This document shows, piece after piece, positions 55,601 to 64,000 of a stretch of DNA of 64,000 nucleotides. The stretch's first letter is position 1; each line of letters begins with the position of its first letter. The position numbers were made by a program, and so were the translations under genes. The stretch comes from Paractinoplanes rishiriensis (GTDB lineage: Bacteria; Actinomycetota; Actinomycetes; Mycobacteriales; Micromonosporaceae), in the NCBI RefSeq assembly GCF_016862375.1, contig NZ_BOMV01000015.1:1-64000 (forward strand), written 5' to 3'. Below the pieces are notes generated by a model that searched no databases, was not told where the DNA came from, and saw nothing but the letters and a program-made list of their open reading frames with translations.

Positions 55601-56693
55601 GGCACAGCTCGTCGATCGGATAGCCGACGTGCCGTTCCCGGCCGGGCAGGAAACCGAGCACCTCGTCGCCGGCCGTCAGCTCGGTCGTGTTGTGCACGAC
55701 GCCGCCCGGCCCGAGCACCCGTACATGCCAGTCGTCCTGCACGATGAGGTTCAGCAGCTCCCCGCTCGGCGCCACGGCGTCGATGGCGAGCAGCGGCCGC
55801 GTCTCGATCTTGACACGGCCGACCGTGACCGGCCGGCTGCGGCCGTCCGCGCGCACCGCGAGCACCGTGGAACCCGCCTGCAGCTCGCACAGATAGCGCG
55901 TCCGTTCGTGGTCGGCCAGGGTGTACGACATGACCGCGCCGGCGTTGACCCGGAACGGGCGCATCGGCATATAGGGCAGGGGATGTGTCTCGCTGACACA
56001 GAGCAGCAGGCCGCGGGAGCGCGACCCCACCAGAATCCCCTCGTCCGGGCTCAGGTACGAGCAGGTGTCCACGCAGGCGCGCTCGCCCGAGCCGCAGTGC
56101 CGCACCCCGGTGACGGTGAGGGTGACCAGGTCGAGGTCGGGCGAGCGGTGCCGGACCACCTCGGTGAGCTTGGTGGCGTCGCCCGGGCCGCCGGGCCGCA
56201 GCAGCACCCCGTCCGGCCCCCGCTCCAGCACAGTCAGGTGCACCGAGGCCTCCTCGACCCCGCCGACCTCGGTGATGATCCGGCCGGACGCGCCGTCGGC
56301 GGCGGCCAGCACGATCTCCAGCGGGATGTGCGTCGGGTCGTGGAAGCGCAGCACCGTGAGCTCGTCCCGGCGGACCCGGTCGCAGGCCAGCTCCAGACTC
56401 GCGGCGTCGACGACGTCCACCCGGGTGCCGAGGCGCAGGTCCGGGCGGTCCACCATGGCCCGCCGGGCCGGGTCGACCAGCAGGACGTCGGCGGTGCCCG
56501 GATCGTCCGGCAGCTCGCCGGTGACGACGAGCACGCGGGTGATGGAGGGCGGCAGGCCGGCGAGATCCGCCGGGTCGTCCGCGACGATGGCGTCGAAACG
56601 CAGGTGCAGGGCCTCCTCGCTGACCTCGCGCCGCCACGGACCCGCCCCGCGCAGGTCCAGCCAGCACTCCCGGCCCGGCCGTGCCGCGCTCAT
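55590..56693 (-). CDS. Type II 3-dehydroquinate synthase, GriH-like (3-amino-4-hydroxybenzoate synthase)
   Basis: This 367-residue protein belongs to the archaeal-type dehydroquinate synthase II family: GRIITEVGGVEEASVHLTVLE, ETHPLPYMPMRPFRVNAGAV and a C-terminal beta domain with HVGYPIDELCHEL. In streptomycetes GriH and its relatives cyclise the product of GriI to 3-amino-4-hydroxybenzoate; the aldolase gene directly upstream (ATGA overlap) makes that the preferred assignment over the shikimate route. Three clustered cysteines (CGSGERACVDTC) may bind metal. The start ATG 56693 is fixed by the overlap. Confidence 0.9.
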   Translation of the reverse strand: MSAARPGRECWLDLRGAGPWRREVSEEALHLRFDAIVADDPADLAGLPPSITRVLVVTGELPDDPGTADVLLVDPARRAMVDRPDLRLGTRVDVVDAASLELACDRVRRDELTVLRFHDPTHIPLEIVLAAADGASGRIITEVGGVEEASVHLTVLERGPDGVLLRPGGPGDATKLTEVVRHRSPDLDLVTLTVTGVRHCGSGERACVDTCSYLSPDEGILVGSRSRGLLLCVSETHPLPYMPMRPFRVNAGAVMSYTLADHERTRYLCELQAGSTVLAVRADGRSRPVTVGRVKIETRPLLAIDAVAPSGELLNLIVQDDWHVRVLGPGGVVHNTTELTAGDEVLGFLPGRERHVGYPIDELCHEL

Positions 56694-57481
56694 CGGACGG
56701 CCGCCGGCGTGCGGTCGTGCACCACGGCGGCGAGCCGGCGCACCATGGCGCCCGGGTCCGCGGCGGTGAACACCAGCCGGCCCACCGCCACCCCCGCGGC
56801 GCCGGCGCGCATCGCGGCCGACATCCGGCCGAGGACGGCGTCCGGGTCGGATCCCGGATCGCCACCCGCGGCCAGCACCGGGGTTGCGGCACCCGCGAGG
56901 ATCCGGGCCGTGGCCGCGGGGTCGTCCGGCAGCGCGGTCTTGACCAGGTCGGCGCCCAGTTCGGCGGCGACGGCGAGGGCGTGCGCCACCAGATCGGGGG
57001 CGCGGCCGTCGCGGACCGCGGGACCGCGCACGTACATCATCGCCAGCAGCGGGACGGACCAGCGTTCGCAGGCCTCCGCCACCGTGGCCAGGTGCGCGAT
57101 CTGCGCCGCCTCGGTCCGGGAGGCCGCGTTGACGTGCACGCTGACGGCGTGCGCGCCGAGGCGCAGCGCCTCCTCCACGGTGGCCACCGGGTATTTCGCG
57201 TCCGGGTCGTGCGCCATCCGGGTGCTCGCGTTGAGCTGGCACACCAGGGACAGGTCCCGGAACCGGGCGGGCCGGACCCGGCGTGCGGCGCCCTTGTGCA
57301 GCACCACGCCGTCGGCGCCGTGCTCGGCCAACTGGCCGATCAGGGTGTCCAGGTCGCCGTCGGAGCGCAGCGGACCGGCGCCCACGGCGTGATCGAGGGG
57401 GATGAGGAGCAGACCGGAGCCGCCGCGGCGGCCGAGGTGGCCGAGACGCACGCGCCGCCCGAACGATTCGCTTGTGTACAT
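56690..57481 (-). CDS. Class I aldolase, GriI-like (aspartate semialdehyde + DHAP)
   Basis: This 263-residue TIM-barrel aldolase of the archaeal FbaB/GriI type has LLIPLDHAVGAG at the first strand, HGADGVVLHKGAAR, and a Schiff-base lysine in GADLVKTALPDD. GriI condenses aspartate-4-semialdehyde with dihydroxyacetone phosphate to the seven-carbon precursor of 3-amino-4-hydroxybenzoate. ATG 57481 follows AAGGAG with seven-base spacing; the in-frame GTG at 57508 is rejected. It is the first gene of the four-gene minus-strand operon. A 19-bp palindrome lies 88 bp upstream. Confidence 0.9.
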   Translation of the reverse strand: MYTSESFGRRVRLGHLGRRGGSGLLLIPLDHAVGAGPLRSDGDLDTLIGQLAEHGADGVVLHKGAARRVRPARFRDLSLVCQLNASTRMAHDPDAKYPVATVEEALRLGAHAVSVHVNAASRTEAAQIAHLATVAEACERWSVPLLAMMYVRGPAVRDGRAPDLVAHALAVAAELGADLVKTALPDDPAATARILAGAATPVLAAGGDPGSDPDAVLGRMSAAMRAGAAGVAVGRLVFTAADPGAMVRRLAAVVHDRTPAAVR

Positions 57482-57568
57482 ACCATCTCCTTGGCTGGTG
57501 GTCGACACTGACGAAGTCCGAAGCTAACGACGCCGCCGATCCCGGCCTACTGCTCGAGAAGGTGGGCG

Positions 57569-57587
57569 GACTCCGGAATCCGGAGTC
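57569..57587. promoter_or_regulatory. 19-bp perfect palindrome, candidate operator in divergent region
   Basis: GACTCCGGA-A-TCCGGAGTC is an odd-centre perfect palindrome between the aminohydroxybenzoate operon (start 57481, minus) and the LAL regulator (start 57914, plus). It is well placed to bind a dimeric regulator of either gene. The rest of the 432-bp spacer has no gene; a TTGACA at 57637-57642 has no convincing -10 partner. Confidence 0.6.
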
Positions 57588-57913
57588 AATGCAGGTCGGC
57601 GCGCCGGTCGGAGAATTTCCCTGATCGAATGAGTAGTTGACAGCAAGATCAGCCATTCCTGATCATCACTCGGGCGGGTGAATCGTCGTTGTTCCCAACC
57701 ATTACGCTCGTACTCAGGAAAGGGGCGCCCGATCGAAAAAACGCGCCACCACGGGGATTTCCGCACGCCGGACAGCTGTGCGAACCGCACGAACGGGTGT
57801 TATCCCGTTACCCGGGCGGCACGCACAATCGGCGTCCTACATCTCGTTGGGGGCGCAATGGAGATCTGCCATGGCGAATGGCGAGAACGGTCGGCGACCG
57901 GAGGCTCGCGGGC

Positions 57914-60688
57914 GTGACCTGGGACCTATTCGGACGGGAGCCGGAGATCCAGTTCCTGACCCGGATCATTGACGACACCGCGGCCGGCGCCGGTGGCTGG
58001 CACGTGCTGACCGGCCCGCCCGGGATCGGCAAGTCGCGGCTCCTGCAGGCCGTGCTCGCACCGGCCGCGGCCCGCGGCATCGCGGTCGCCAGCCGGGAGG
58101 CGTTCCGCCTGGATCCGGCCGTCCCGCTGGTGACCCTGACCGGCGCGCTGCGGGACTGCTCGCCGGAGACGTCCGCGTTCGCCTGGCTGGCGCGGCACGA
58201 GCCGGAACGAGCGGATCCGCTCGGCACCCTGCAGCGGCTGCGGACGTCGCTCGAGCAGGCGGCGCGGGAGAACCCCCTGCTGATCGTCATCGACGACGCG
58301 CAATGGATGGACGAACTGTCCGCGCTGGCCGTTCGCGAGCTGATCCCGGCCCTGGCGTCCTCGCCGGTGCGCTGGCTGTTCGCTCACCGCCCGCCGTCCG
58401 GTGCGGACCGGTCCACTCCCGGTCACCAGGTGGTCCGGTGGCTGCTGCGCGACGGCACTCCGCCGATCCGGTTGAGACCGCTGGACGAGACCGCCATCGC
58501 CCAGCTCAGCGCCCAGGTGGTCGGTGCCGAGGTGGACAACACGGTGGTGGCGCTGGCCGCGTCCTGCCTCGGCAATCCGCTGCGTACCGAGCAGTTGCTG
58601 CGGGCCCTGGTCCGGACCGGTCAACTCGTCGTGGTGCGCGGTGTGGGCTCGGTGGTCGGTGACGCCCTGCCGTCCGGTTTCGTCGATGCGGTCCGCGAGC
58701 TGCTCGAATCGCTGTCCGAGCCGGCTGCCTGGCTGCTGCGGTCGGTGTCGGTGTTCGATCGGCCGTTCGACATCGGGGAGGCGGCGCGCCTCTGCGGGCG
58801 TACGGCCATGGAGATGGCGCCGCTGGTCCGCGAGGCGATGGACGACTTTCTCGTCGAGGACCCCCTCGGCCGCCTGGCCTTCGCCCACGACCTGGTCCGG
58901 CAGGCGGTCTACAGCATGCTGCCCCGTTCCTTGCGTGAGCAGTTGCACCGCGACGTTGCGGCGATCACCCGGGACGCCGGCCGCCCGGTTTTGGAGGTTG
59001 CCGAACACCAGCTCAAGAGCGGCCGGTCGGGTGCGGCGGAGGCGGTTCGCCTGGTGCGCTCCACGGCTCGGGAGATTGCCCGGGTGGCGCCCGGTGCCGC
59101 GGCCGATGTCATGTTGCGGGCGCTGGACGCCGCGGATGCCGACGACCCGGGCCGGCTGCCGCTGATCGCCGACACGGTCGGCCTGCTCGCCGCCGCCGCG
59201 CGGCTGGAGGAGGCGCGCCGGCTCGGCGGCGAAAGCCTGGACGCCGGCCTGGACCCGCAGACCTCGGCGCTGCTGCAGCTCGGCCTGGCCGAGGCGTGCA
59301 AGCACAGCGGCCTGGACCGGCAGACCGTGGAGTACGCCGACGCGGCGCTGCGGCACCCCGAGATCCCGGTGCCGGTGCAGGCCCGCCTGCACGCGGTGCG
59401 TACGCATGCCCTCTGCTATCTCGGTGAGCTGGCCGGCGCCGACGACTCGGGCAGCCGCGCCGATACGCTCGGCCGGCAGAGCGGCGAGTCCGCGGCCGTG
59501 GTGTTCGGCCTGGCCGGGCGCAGCCTGGTCGCCTACACCGAGGGACGGCTGACCGATTCCCTGGCGCACGCCGAGGCCGCCGTCGAGCTCGCCGACCGGG
59601 AAGGCGGCGAGGCGGCCCAGCGTCACCCGCGGATCTGGCTGGGCGGTGCGCTGATCGCGCTCGACCGCTTCGACGAGGCCGCCGAGGTCATCAGCGCCGG
59701 GCGCCGGAAGTCCGACCGGTCCGGTGCGGCCTGGGCCGACCCGCTCTGGCATTACTTTCACACCGCCCTGCTCTACGCCCGCGGCCGGCTCGACGACGCC
59801 GGGGTGGAGGCCCAGTCGGGTCTCGCCGTGGCCGAGCAGCACGAGGCGAACGCCCTCGCGATGCCGCTGCTGGGCATGCTGCTGCGGATCGCGGTCCGGC
59901 GCGGCGACCTGAGCCGCGCGCAGGACCATCTCGACCACGTCCGCCGGCTGGCCGGCGACGGGGTGACCGCGGTGCCCGAGGACGTGCTGTGGGCCGAGGC
60001 GGTCCTGCTCTGCGCGAGCGGGGCGACGAAGGCCGCGTTCGACCTGCTCCGCGACTTCTACCCGAGGCTGCTCGAGCGGCCCGCGCTCTTCACGGCCGAC
60101 CCGGCGTCGGCCGCTGAACTCGTTCGCATCGCCCGCCAGGCCGGCCACCCCGGCGAGGCGTCGATGGTCGTGGTGGCGACCCGGCGGTACGCCGACCGCA
60201 ACCCGGGCTCGCGCTCCGCCACCGGTTCCGCCGCGCACGCCGCCGGTGTCCACCACAGTGATCTGGCCGGGGTGCAGCGAGCCGTCGCGGAGTTCCGGCG
60301 GGCGGACCGGCCGCTCGCCCTGGCCGCGGCCCTCGAGGACGCCGCGGCGCTCGGCGGCGACACCTATCCGGAGGCACTGTCCATCGTGACCCGCTGCGGC
60401 GCCGAGCGCGTCCGGGTGCGGATCGAAGCTCTCCTCCGGGAGCGCGGTGCCGTGGCGCCGCATGAAGCTGCCGAGGCGGCACCCTGTCTGCCGCAGCTCA
60501 CCAAGGCCGAACGGCGGGTGGCGATCGAGGTGGGGGCGGGCCGCACGAACAGCGAGGTCGCTGAGGTCCTGTACATCTCGAAGCACACCGTGGACGCGCA
60601 CCTGCGCAACATCTTCGCCAAGCTGGGCGTGCGGCGGCGGGCCGAGCTCGCCCGGATCGTCGCGCAGGAATGCCCGTCAATCACGTGA
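57914..60688 (+). CDS. Large ATP-binding LuxR (LAL) family regulator
   Basis: This 924-residue regulator has an N-terminal AAA domain with an intact Walker A, GPPGIGKS (34-41), and a Walker B region LIVIDDAQWMDEL. TPR-like helices fill the middle (about 450-830), and a C-terminal LuxR helix-turn-helix carries LTKAERRVAIEVGAGRTNSE and KHTVDAHLRNIFAKLG. LAL proteins are pathway activators of secondary-metabolite clusters. GTG 57914 follows GGAGG by nine bases; an in-frame ATG at 57878 is a weaker alternative. It diverges from the aminohydroxybenzoate operon, its likely target. Confidence 0.9.
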   Translation: MTWDLFGREPEIQFLTRIIDDTAAGAGGWHVLTGPPGIGKSRLLQAVLAPAAARGIAVASREAFRLDPAVPLVTLTGALRDCSPETSAFAWLARHEPERADPLGTLQRLRTSLEQAARENPLLIVIDDAQWMDELSALAVRELIPALASSPVRWLFAHRPPSGADRSTPGHQVVRWLLRDGTPPIRLRPLDETAIAQLSAQVVGAEVDNTVVALAASCLGNPLRTEQLLRALVRTGQLVVVRGVGSVVGDALPSGFVDAVRELLESLSEPAAWLLRSVSVFDRPFDIGEAARLCGRTAMEMAPLVREAMDDFLVEDPLGRLAFAHDLVRQAVYSMLPRSLREQLHRDVAAITRDAGRPVLEVAEHQLKSGRSGAAEAVRLVRSTAREIARVAPGAAADVMLRALDAADADDPGRLPLIADTVGLLAAAARLEEARRLGGESLDAGLDPQTSALLQLGLAEACKHSGLDRQTVEYADAALRHPEIPVPVQARLHAVRTHALCYLGELAGADDSGSRADTLGRQSGESAAVVFGLAGRSLVAYTEGRLTDSLAHAEAAVELADREGGEAAQRHPRIWLGGALIALDRFDEAAEVISAGRRKSDRSGAAWADPLWHYFHTALLYARGRLDDAGVEAQSGLAVAEQHEANALAMPLLGMLLRIAVRRGDLSRAQDHLDHVRRLAGDGVTAVPEDVLWAEAVLLCASGATKAAFDLLRDFYPRLLERPALFTADPASAAELVRIARQAGHPGEASMVVVATRRYADRNPGSRSATGSAAHAAGVHHSDLAGVQRAVAEFRRADRPLALAAALEDAAALGGDTYPEALSIVTRCGAERVRVRIEALLRERGAVAPHEAAEAAPCLPQLTKAERRVAIEVGAGRTNSEVAEVLYISKHTVDAHLRNIFAKLGVRRRAELARIVAQECPSIT

Positions 60689-60697
60689 ACACGTGAT
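60680..60697. promoter_or_regulatory. 18-bp inverted repeat with CACGTG cores at LAL gene stop
   Basis: ATCACGTG-AA-CACGTGAT spans the stop codon of the LAL gene, 72 bp before the next start codon. The sub-sequence GAACACGTGATG (60687-60698) recurs exactly at 62296-62307, in the same position relative to the following gene. Candidate binding site; binding factor unknown. Confidence 0.5.
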
Positions 60698-60769
60698 GTG
60701 CGGACGACCCGCGAGCGCCGAGCATGGCGGTGTACCAACCGCTCATCCGCACCGCCTGAGGGACGCACC

Positions 60770-62305
60770 ATGCCGACAACTGCCATGCGTACGCCAGTGC
60801 TGGTGGCCGGTGCCGGCGTCGCCGGCTCGCTGACCGCACTGGAGCTGGCTCATCACGGTGTCCCGAGCATGGTGGTGGAACGCGCGGACGGCCCGGCCCG
60901 GATACCGGACCTGTTGCTGATCAGGGGCCGCAGCATGGAGCTGCTCCGTCGGCTGAACCTGTCCGGTGACCTGCGGGCGGCCGGGCTCGACCCGGACCAC
61001 CCGCTGGACTTTCTCTGGTCCGCGGGGGTAGAACGGCCACCGGCGCTGCAGTGGCGGCTGCCGTCGGTGGCCGAACTACGCCGTCGGTACGCCGCGACCG
61101 CCGACGGCAATGCACCCATCGAGCCGTACGTGCTCATCTCCGGTTCCGGTCTGGTCGGCCGGTTGCGGCGGTCACTGCGCGAGCACCCGCTGATCGACCT
61201 GCGCACCCGCTGGACCCTCACCGATGTCGACGCCGGCCGGCACACGGTGCTCGCCACGGTGATCGACGCGGGCCGGGACGAGCGGCACGTGGTCGAGACC
61301 GGCTACCTCGCCGGCTGTGACGGTGCGGACAGCACCGTCCGCCGATGTGCCGGCCTCACCCTGGAGGAGCTCGGCCCGCCGGCACCACACCTGACCGTCC
61401 ATTTCCGCAGCCCCGGGCTGGCCCGGCGATGGGCAAACCCGGCCGTGGTCGTCACCGGGCGAGCCACCGTGGTCGCGGGGCACGACGGCGACCTCTGCGT
61501 GGCCCACCTGCCGGTCCCGGCGGACGACCAGGCCACCGTGGTGAATCCGGCCGACCTGCTGCAGGACCGGCTCGGCCTCGCCGACGAGCAGCCGCGGATC
61601 GAGGCCGTCGTGCAGCGGGCCGGCGTGCCGTCGGTCGCGAGGTCCTACCGGCGGCATCGCGTGTTCCTCGCCGGTCACGCCGCGCACCAGGCCGAGATGC
61701 CCGACGACGTGGATGTCTGCATCGGCGACGCGGTCGGCCTCGGCTGGCGGCTCGCCGCGGCGGTGCACGGCTGGGCCGGCGACCGGCTGCTCGCCGGGTA
61801 CCAGACGGAACGCCGCCGGCAGGCCCTGGCGGCCCGGGAACAGGCCCGCCGTAGCCTCACCGCCCGGCGCCGGCTGCAGCGGCTGGTCGAGTCCGAGGCG
61901 GACAGGCAGACGCTCGTGGCCGAGCTCCGCAACGGCCCACCTCAACTCGACCCGGCCGGCACCGGGCCGGCCGAGATGGCCGGTGTTCCCGGCTTCCGCC
62001 CGCCCGCCTTCCGGCTCGCCGGCGGCGACCAGCTTTTCGACCGGCTGGGACCCCAGTTCACGCTGATCGACATCACCCTCGGCGGGGAGGGTTCCGGACT
62101 GCTCAAGGCCGCCCAGGCACGCGGCATCCCGGTGCGGCACCTGCCGCTGGCCGCGGCGGCGGTGCCGGCCGGCTGGTCCGGCCGGCTCGTGCTGATCCGC
62201 CCGGACCAGCAGGTCGCGTGGTGCGCCGACGGGCCGCCGGCCGATTGCGACCGGGTGCTCGACGAGGTGACCGGCGAACGAGAGCAGTTATACGAGAACA
62301 CGTGA
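60770..62305 (+). CDS. FAD-dependent monooxygenase, second copy
   Basis: This 511-residue class A flavoprotein resembles polyketide and rifampicin-type hydroxylases: VAGAGVAGSLTALELA at the N-terminus, LAGCDGADSTVRRCAGL in the middle, and a thioredoxin-like C-terminal domain (about 410-511). The usual GD motif at the third FAD site reads FLAGHAAHQ, with His in place of Asp, which may weaken FAD binding or mark a subfamily. GAGGGA precedes the ATG at seven bases. It lies 81 bp downstream of the LAL gene and may tailor the same aromatic product. Confidence 0.87.
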   Translation: MPTTAMRTPVLVAGAGVAGSLTALELAHHGVPSMVVERADGPARIPDLLLIRGRSMELLRRLNLSGDLRAAGLDPDHPLDFLWSAGVERPPALQWRLPSVAELRRRYAATADGNAPIEPYVLISGSGLVGRLRRSLREHPLIDLRTRWTLTDVDAGRHTVLATVIDAGRDERHVVETGYLAGCDGADSTVRRCAGLTLEELGPPAPHLTVHFRSPGLARRWANPAVVVTGRATVVAGHDGDLCVAHLPVPADDQATVVNPADLLQDRLGLADEQPRIEAVVQRAGVPSVARSYRRHRVFLAGHAAHQAEMPDDVDVCIGDAVGLGWRLAAAVHGWAGDRLLAGYQTERRRQALAAREQARRSLTARRRLQRLVESEADRQTLVAELRNGPPQLDPAGTGPAEMAGVPGFRPPAFRLAGGDQLFDRLGPQFTLIDITLGGEGSGLLKAAQARGIPVRHLPLAAAAVPAGWSGRLVLIRPDQQVAWCADGPPADCDRVLDEVTGEREQLYENT

Positions 62306-62307
62306 TG
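62296..62307 (+). promoter_or_regulatory. Repeat of the GAACACGTGATG element
   Basis: The exact 12-mer seen at 60687-60698 recurs here, again spanning a stop codon (ACG TGA) and about 65 bp before the next start. Unlike the first copy it lacks the left palindromic arm. Confidence 0.4.
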
Positions 62308-62372
62308 CGGCGATACCGCCGCCCCGGCGACGCTCGACTTCTCCCCGCCGATCTCGAATGGACAGAGGGACG

Positions 62373-62984
62373 ATGTCGACGAGAATCACCGAGGCCGAGG
62401 ACCTGGGGCGGAGCACGATTGCGGGCTGGTACACGCGGCTCGCGGAGAACCCCTGCCCTCGCCGCAACCACTGGCAGACGAAAGTCATCTACTACCGGGC
62501 GGTCGCCGAGTTGCTGGCTGCCGCACCGGGTCGCCCACTGACCTGGAAATGCGTTGTCGGCGCGGCCCGCCCGCGCGGCTGCCGCAGCACGTTCTACGAG
62601 GTGGCCGGCGCGCACGCACGGCACGGGATGATCGGCGATCTGATCGCCGACGGCAGTGCCCGCTCGATCGAGATCGCCTGGCGCTACCACCGGACCGACC
62701 CGGTGGAGCAGCTCATCGACGAAACCAAGGTGTGGTCGTTCTGGCCGTACCGGCAGTCCTACGCCACGGTGGCAGCCGATCCGGGCAACACGTCCGATGC
62801 GGTCCCCGGTGAGCTGCGGGACGCGCTGCTCGCCTGGGCCGGGTGCAACCGGTCCCTGGCGGCGGCGAACGGGTACCGGCCGCCGGCCTGTGCCGTCGAG
62901 GATCTGGCGGTGCTGCATCGGGGACGGCTCGCCGCCAGCCGGGCATTGAGCCGTCTCGCCGATGTGCTGCGCCAGGTTCACTGA
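62373..62984 (+). CDS. Small putative DNA-binding protein (TetR-like fold suspected)
   Basis: This protein of about 203 residues has an N-terminal helix-rich stretch, YYRAVAELLAAAPGRPLTWK, followed by RPRGCRSTFYEVAGAHARHG, which reads like the helix-turn-helix of a TetR-type regulator with a non-canonical turn. The remaining helices carry many aromatic residues (WSFWPYRQSYATV). No family is recognised with confidence. ATG 62373 has GAGGGA immediately upstream at short spacing; ATG 62358 adds five residues without a site. Its last seven bases overlap the convergent membrane-protein gene. Confidence 0.65.
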   Translation: MSTRITEAEDLGRSTIAGWYTRLAENPCPRRNHWQTKVIYYRAVAELLAAAPGRPLTWKCVVGAARPRGCRSTFYEVAGAHARHGMIGDLIADGSARSIEIAWRYHRTDPVEQLIDETKVWSFWPYRQSYATVAADPGNTSDAVPGELRDALLAWAGCNRSLAAANGYRPPACAVEDLAVLHRGRLAASRALSRLADVLRQVH

Positions 62985-64000
62985 ACCTGGTGTTCGGCGC
63001 TCCAGCCGTTCGGGGCCGCCGGCAGCGGTGCGGTGAGCGCCTCGGCGACCTGCTCCTTCGGCACCGCGTAGGCCACGAGGGTGGCGGTGAGGTCCGGGGG
63101 CAGGTCGCCGCGGCCGGGACAGAACCAGGTGGTGTCCCAGGCGAGCACGCAGAGGCCCTGCAGTTGCAGGCCACCGGCGGTCCTGGTGAAGGCGATCACC
63201 GCGACGTCGTCCGGCTTGACGCCGTCGAAGGTGGCGTAGCCGCTGCGCGGCCGGCCGCCGGCCGGGCCGGATTCCGGCGGCTCACTGGCCGGCCGGGTGG
63301 TGGACGGCGCGGCGGCGGGCCGGTTACCGGCGGTGCCGTCGCTGCGGCCCAGCAGCACCCCGCCGAGAAACGCCGTTCCCAGGACGGCCAGGACGGCGAT
63401 CACCGCCGCCACCGGAAGGTAGCGGTCGCGCCGCCTGGCCCGGAGCCGTCGCAGAATCCCCGCCACCGGTTCCCGCCGGCCGGCGCGACCGTCGGCCGCC
63501 CATCGTTGGAAGGCCGCCGCGCGGATCGGGCCGCCGGCCGTCGCCTTCATCCCGCCGAGCAGCAGGGCCAGCTGCTCGGAGTTCGCGCGGCCGGCCACCT
63601 CGACCGCGTGCTTCTCGGCCTGCGGATCACCGAGATCCTCCAGCCGCGGCCCGTACGCCGCCGTGAGCAGCCGGGTCAGCAACTCCTCCCGGAACGTCAC
63701 CTCGACCTGGAACGCGGCGGCGTCGAGCGCTGCGGCGTCCAGGGCCGCCCGGACCAGGTGCCGCCGCTCCGCGGGATGCTGCTCCAGAGCCTCCAGCACC
63801 TGGTCGAACGCGCGCACGGTGGGAGCGTTCCGCAGCGCCGCGACCAGCTGCTGCTCCGGTGACGGCGCCGGGATGCCGGACCTCGCCTCGTACCGCTGGG
63901 GTGGAGCGGGCCGGGTCTCCGTCAGCACCGCCTTCGGGCGCGCTGCCTGCGCGGGTGCCAGCGGTGCGAAGCTGCGCTCGACGAGCTGCCGGCACAGCTG
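62978..64000 (-). CDS. Membrane protein of unknown function, 5' end outside window
   Basis: The frame stays open to the right edge, and no ATG or GTG precedes codon 63928, where a GTG would give 316 residues. The upstream residues (CRQLVERSFAPLAPAQAARP) look coding, so the true start probably lies beyond the window. The visible part has a helical cytoplasmic region, a basic patch (LRRLRARRRDR), one membrane segment (YLPVAAVIAVLAVLGTAFLG), a Pro/Ser linker, and an extracytoplasmic C-terminus with two cysteines. The layout resembles anti-sigma or sensor proteins, but no family is recognised. Confidence 0.7.
   Translation of the reverse strand, partial: QLCRQLVERSFAPLAPAQAARPKAVLTETRPAPPQRYEARSGIPAPSPEQQLVAALRNAPTVRAFDQVLEALEQHPAERRHLVRAALDAAALDAAAFQVEVTFREELLTRLLTAAYGPRLEDLGDPQAEKHAVEVAGRANSEQLALLLGGMKATAGGPIRAAAFQRWAADGRAGRREPVAGILRRLRARRRDRYLPVAAVIAVLAVLGTAFLGGVLLGRSDGTAGNRPAAAPSTTRPASEPPESGPAGGRPRSGYATFDGVKPDDVAVIAFTRTAGGLQLQGLCVLAWDTTWFCPGRGDLPPDLTATLVAYAVPKEQVAEALTAPLPAAPNGWSAEHQVQ

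Noticed and set aside
57637..57665. TTGACA followed by TGATCA as a promoter
   Set aside because: The -10 match is poor and the start codon of the LAL gene is 250 bp further on; not strong enough to list.

Overview
The window is very GC-rich, tightly packed actinobacterial chromosome. Coding frames carry strong third-position G/C, GTG starts are common, and 4-base stop/start overlaps (ATGA, GTGA) are frequent. An F420-type luciferase-like oxidoreductase, a CebR-type cellulose operator, a Tat-exported sugar isomerase, a methyl-accepting chemotaxis protein and several GGDEF/EAL proteins together suggest a motile-spore member of the Micromonosporaceae such as Actinoplanes. That placement is inference; no rRNA or tRNA gene is present to test it.

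Layout. 1-7324 is a signalling block: a 13-bp tandem repeat at the edge, a CHASE3-like membrane protein, a response regulator with a degenerate HD-GYP-like output, an HPt protein, and two tandem paralogous GGDEF-EAL proteins joined by an ATGA overlap. 7351-9545 holds two genes of unknown role; the second looks like two genes run together in frame. 9549-19318 is a pyrimidine/hydantoin catabolism and uptake locus. Its minus-strand operon runs nitrilase-type amidohydrolase, dihydropyrimidinase, F420-type LLM enzyme, ABC permease, ATPase, permease and binding lipoprotein, and it diverges from a MocR-type regulator and a class III aminotransferase. 19310-28453 carries a PhyH-type dioxygenase, a sugar isomerase plus sugar dehydrogenase pair, an XRE regulator, a Pit phosphate transporter with a small membrane partner, and an MMPL transporter. 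28582-33628 has a diguanylate cyclase, a secreted HNH nuclease with a P-domain, and a GGDEF protein whose EAL domain has lost its catalytic residues.

The most striking locus is 33820-48840. A 4342-residue protein has the N-terminal and C-terminal (pore-forming and TcB-binding) architecture of a Tc toxin A subunit, with two large hemopexin-repeat arrays inserted in it. It is followed after 17 bp by a 541-residue HExxH zincin-like protein with a basic, proline-rich tail, and then by a 112-residue protein. No TcB or TcC/Rhs gene is present. I read this as a compact Tc-like translocator with a candidate metallopeptidase cargo.

48851-50378 is a secreted CBM2-GH5 cellulase whose promoter carries a perfect CebR operator between -35 and -10. 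It is followed by a chemotaxis receptor and a LuxR regulator. 53172-62984 looks like a small secondary-metabolite locus: an aldolase plus type II dehydroquinate synthase pair (GriI/GriH type, 3-amino-4-hydroxybenzoate synthesis), a PaaK-like adenylating ligase and a flavin monooxygenase form one operon. It diverges from a large LuxR (LAL) activator, a second flavin monooxygenase and a small putative DNA-binding protein. A membrane protein gene runs off the right edge.

Stretches over 300 bases without a gene: only 57482-57913, which holds a 19-bp palindrome and the divergent promoters of the aromatic-acid operon and the LuxR gene.
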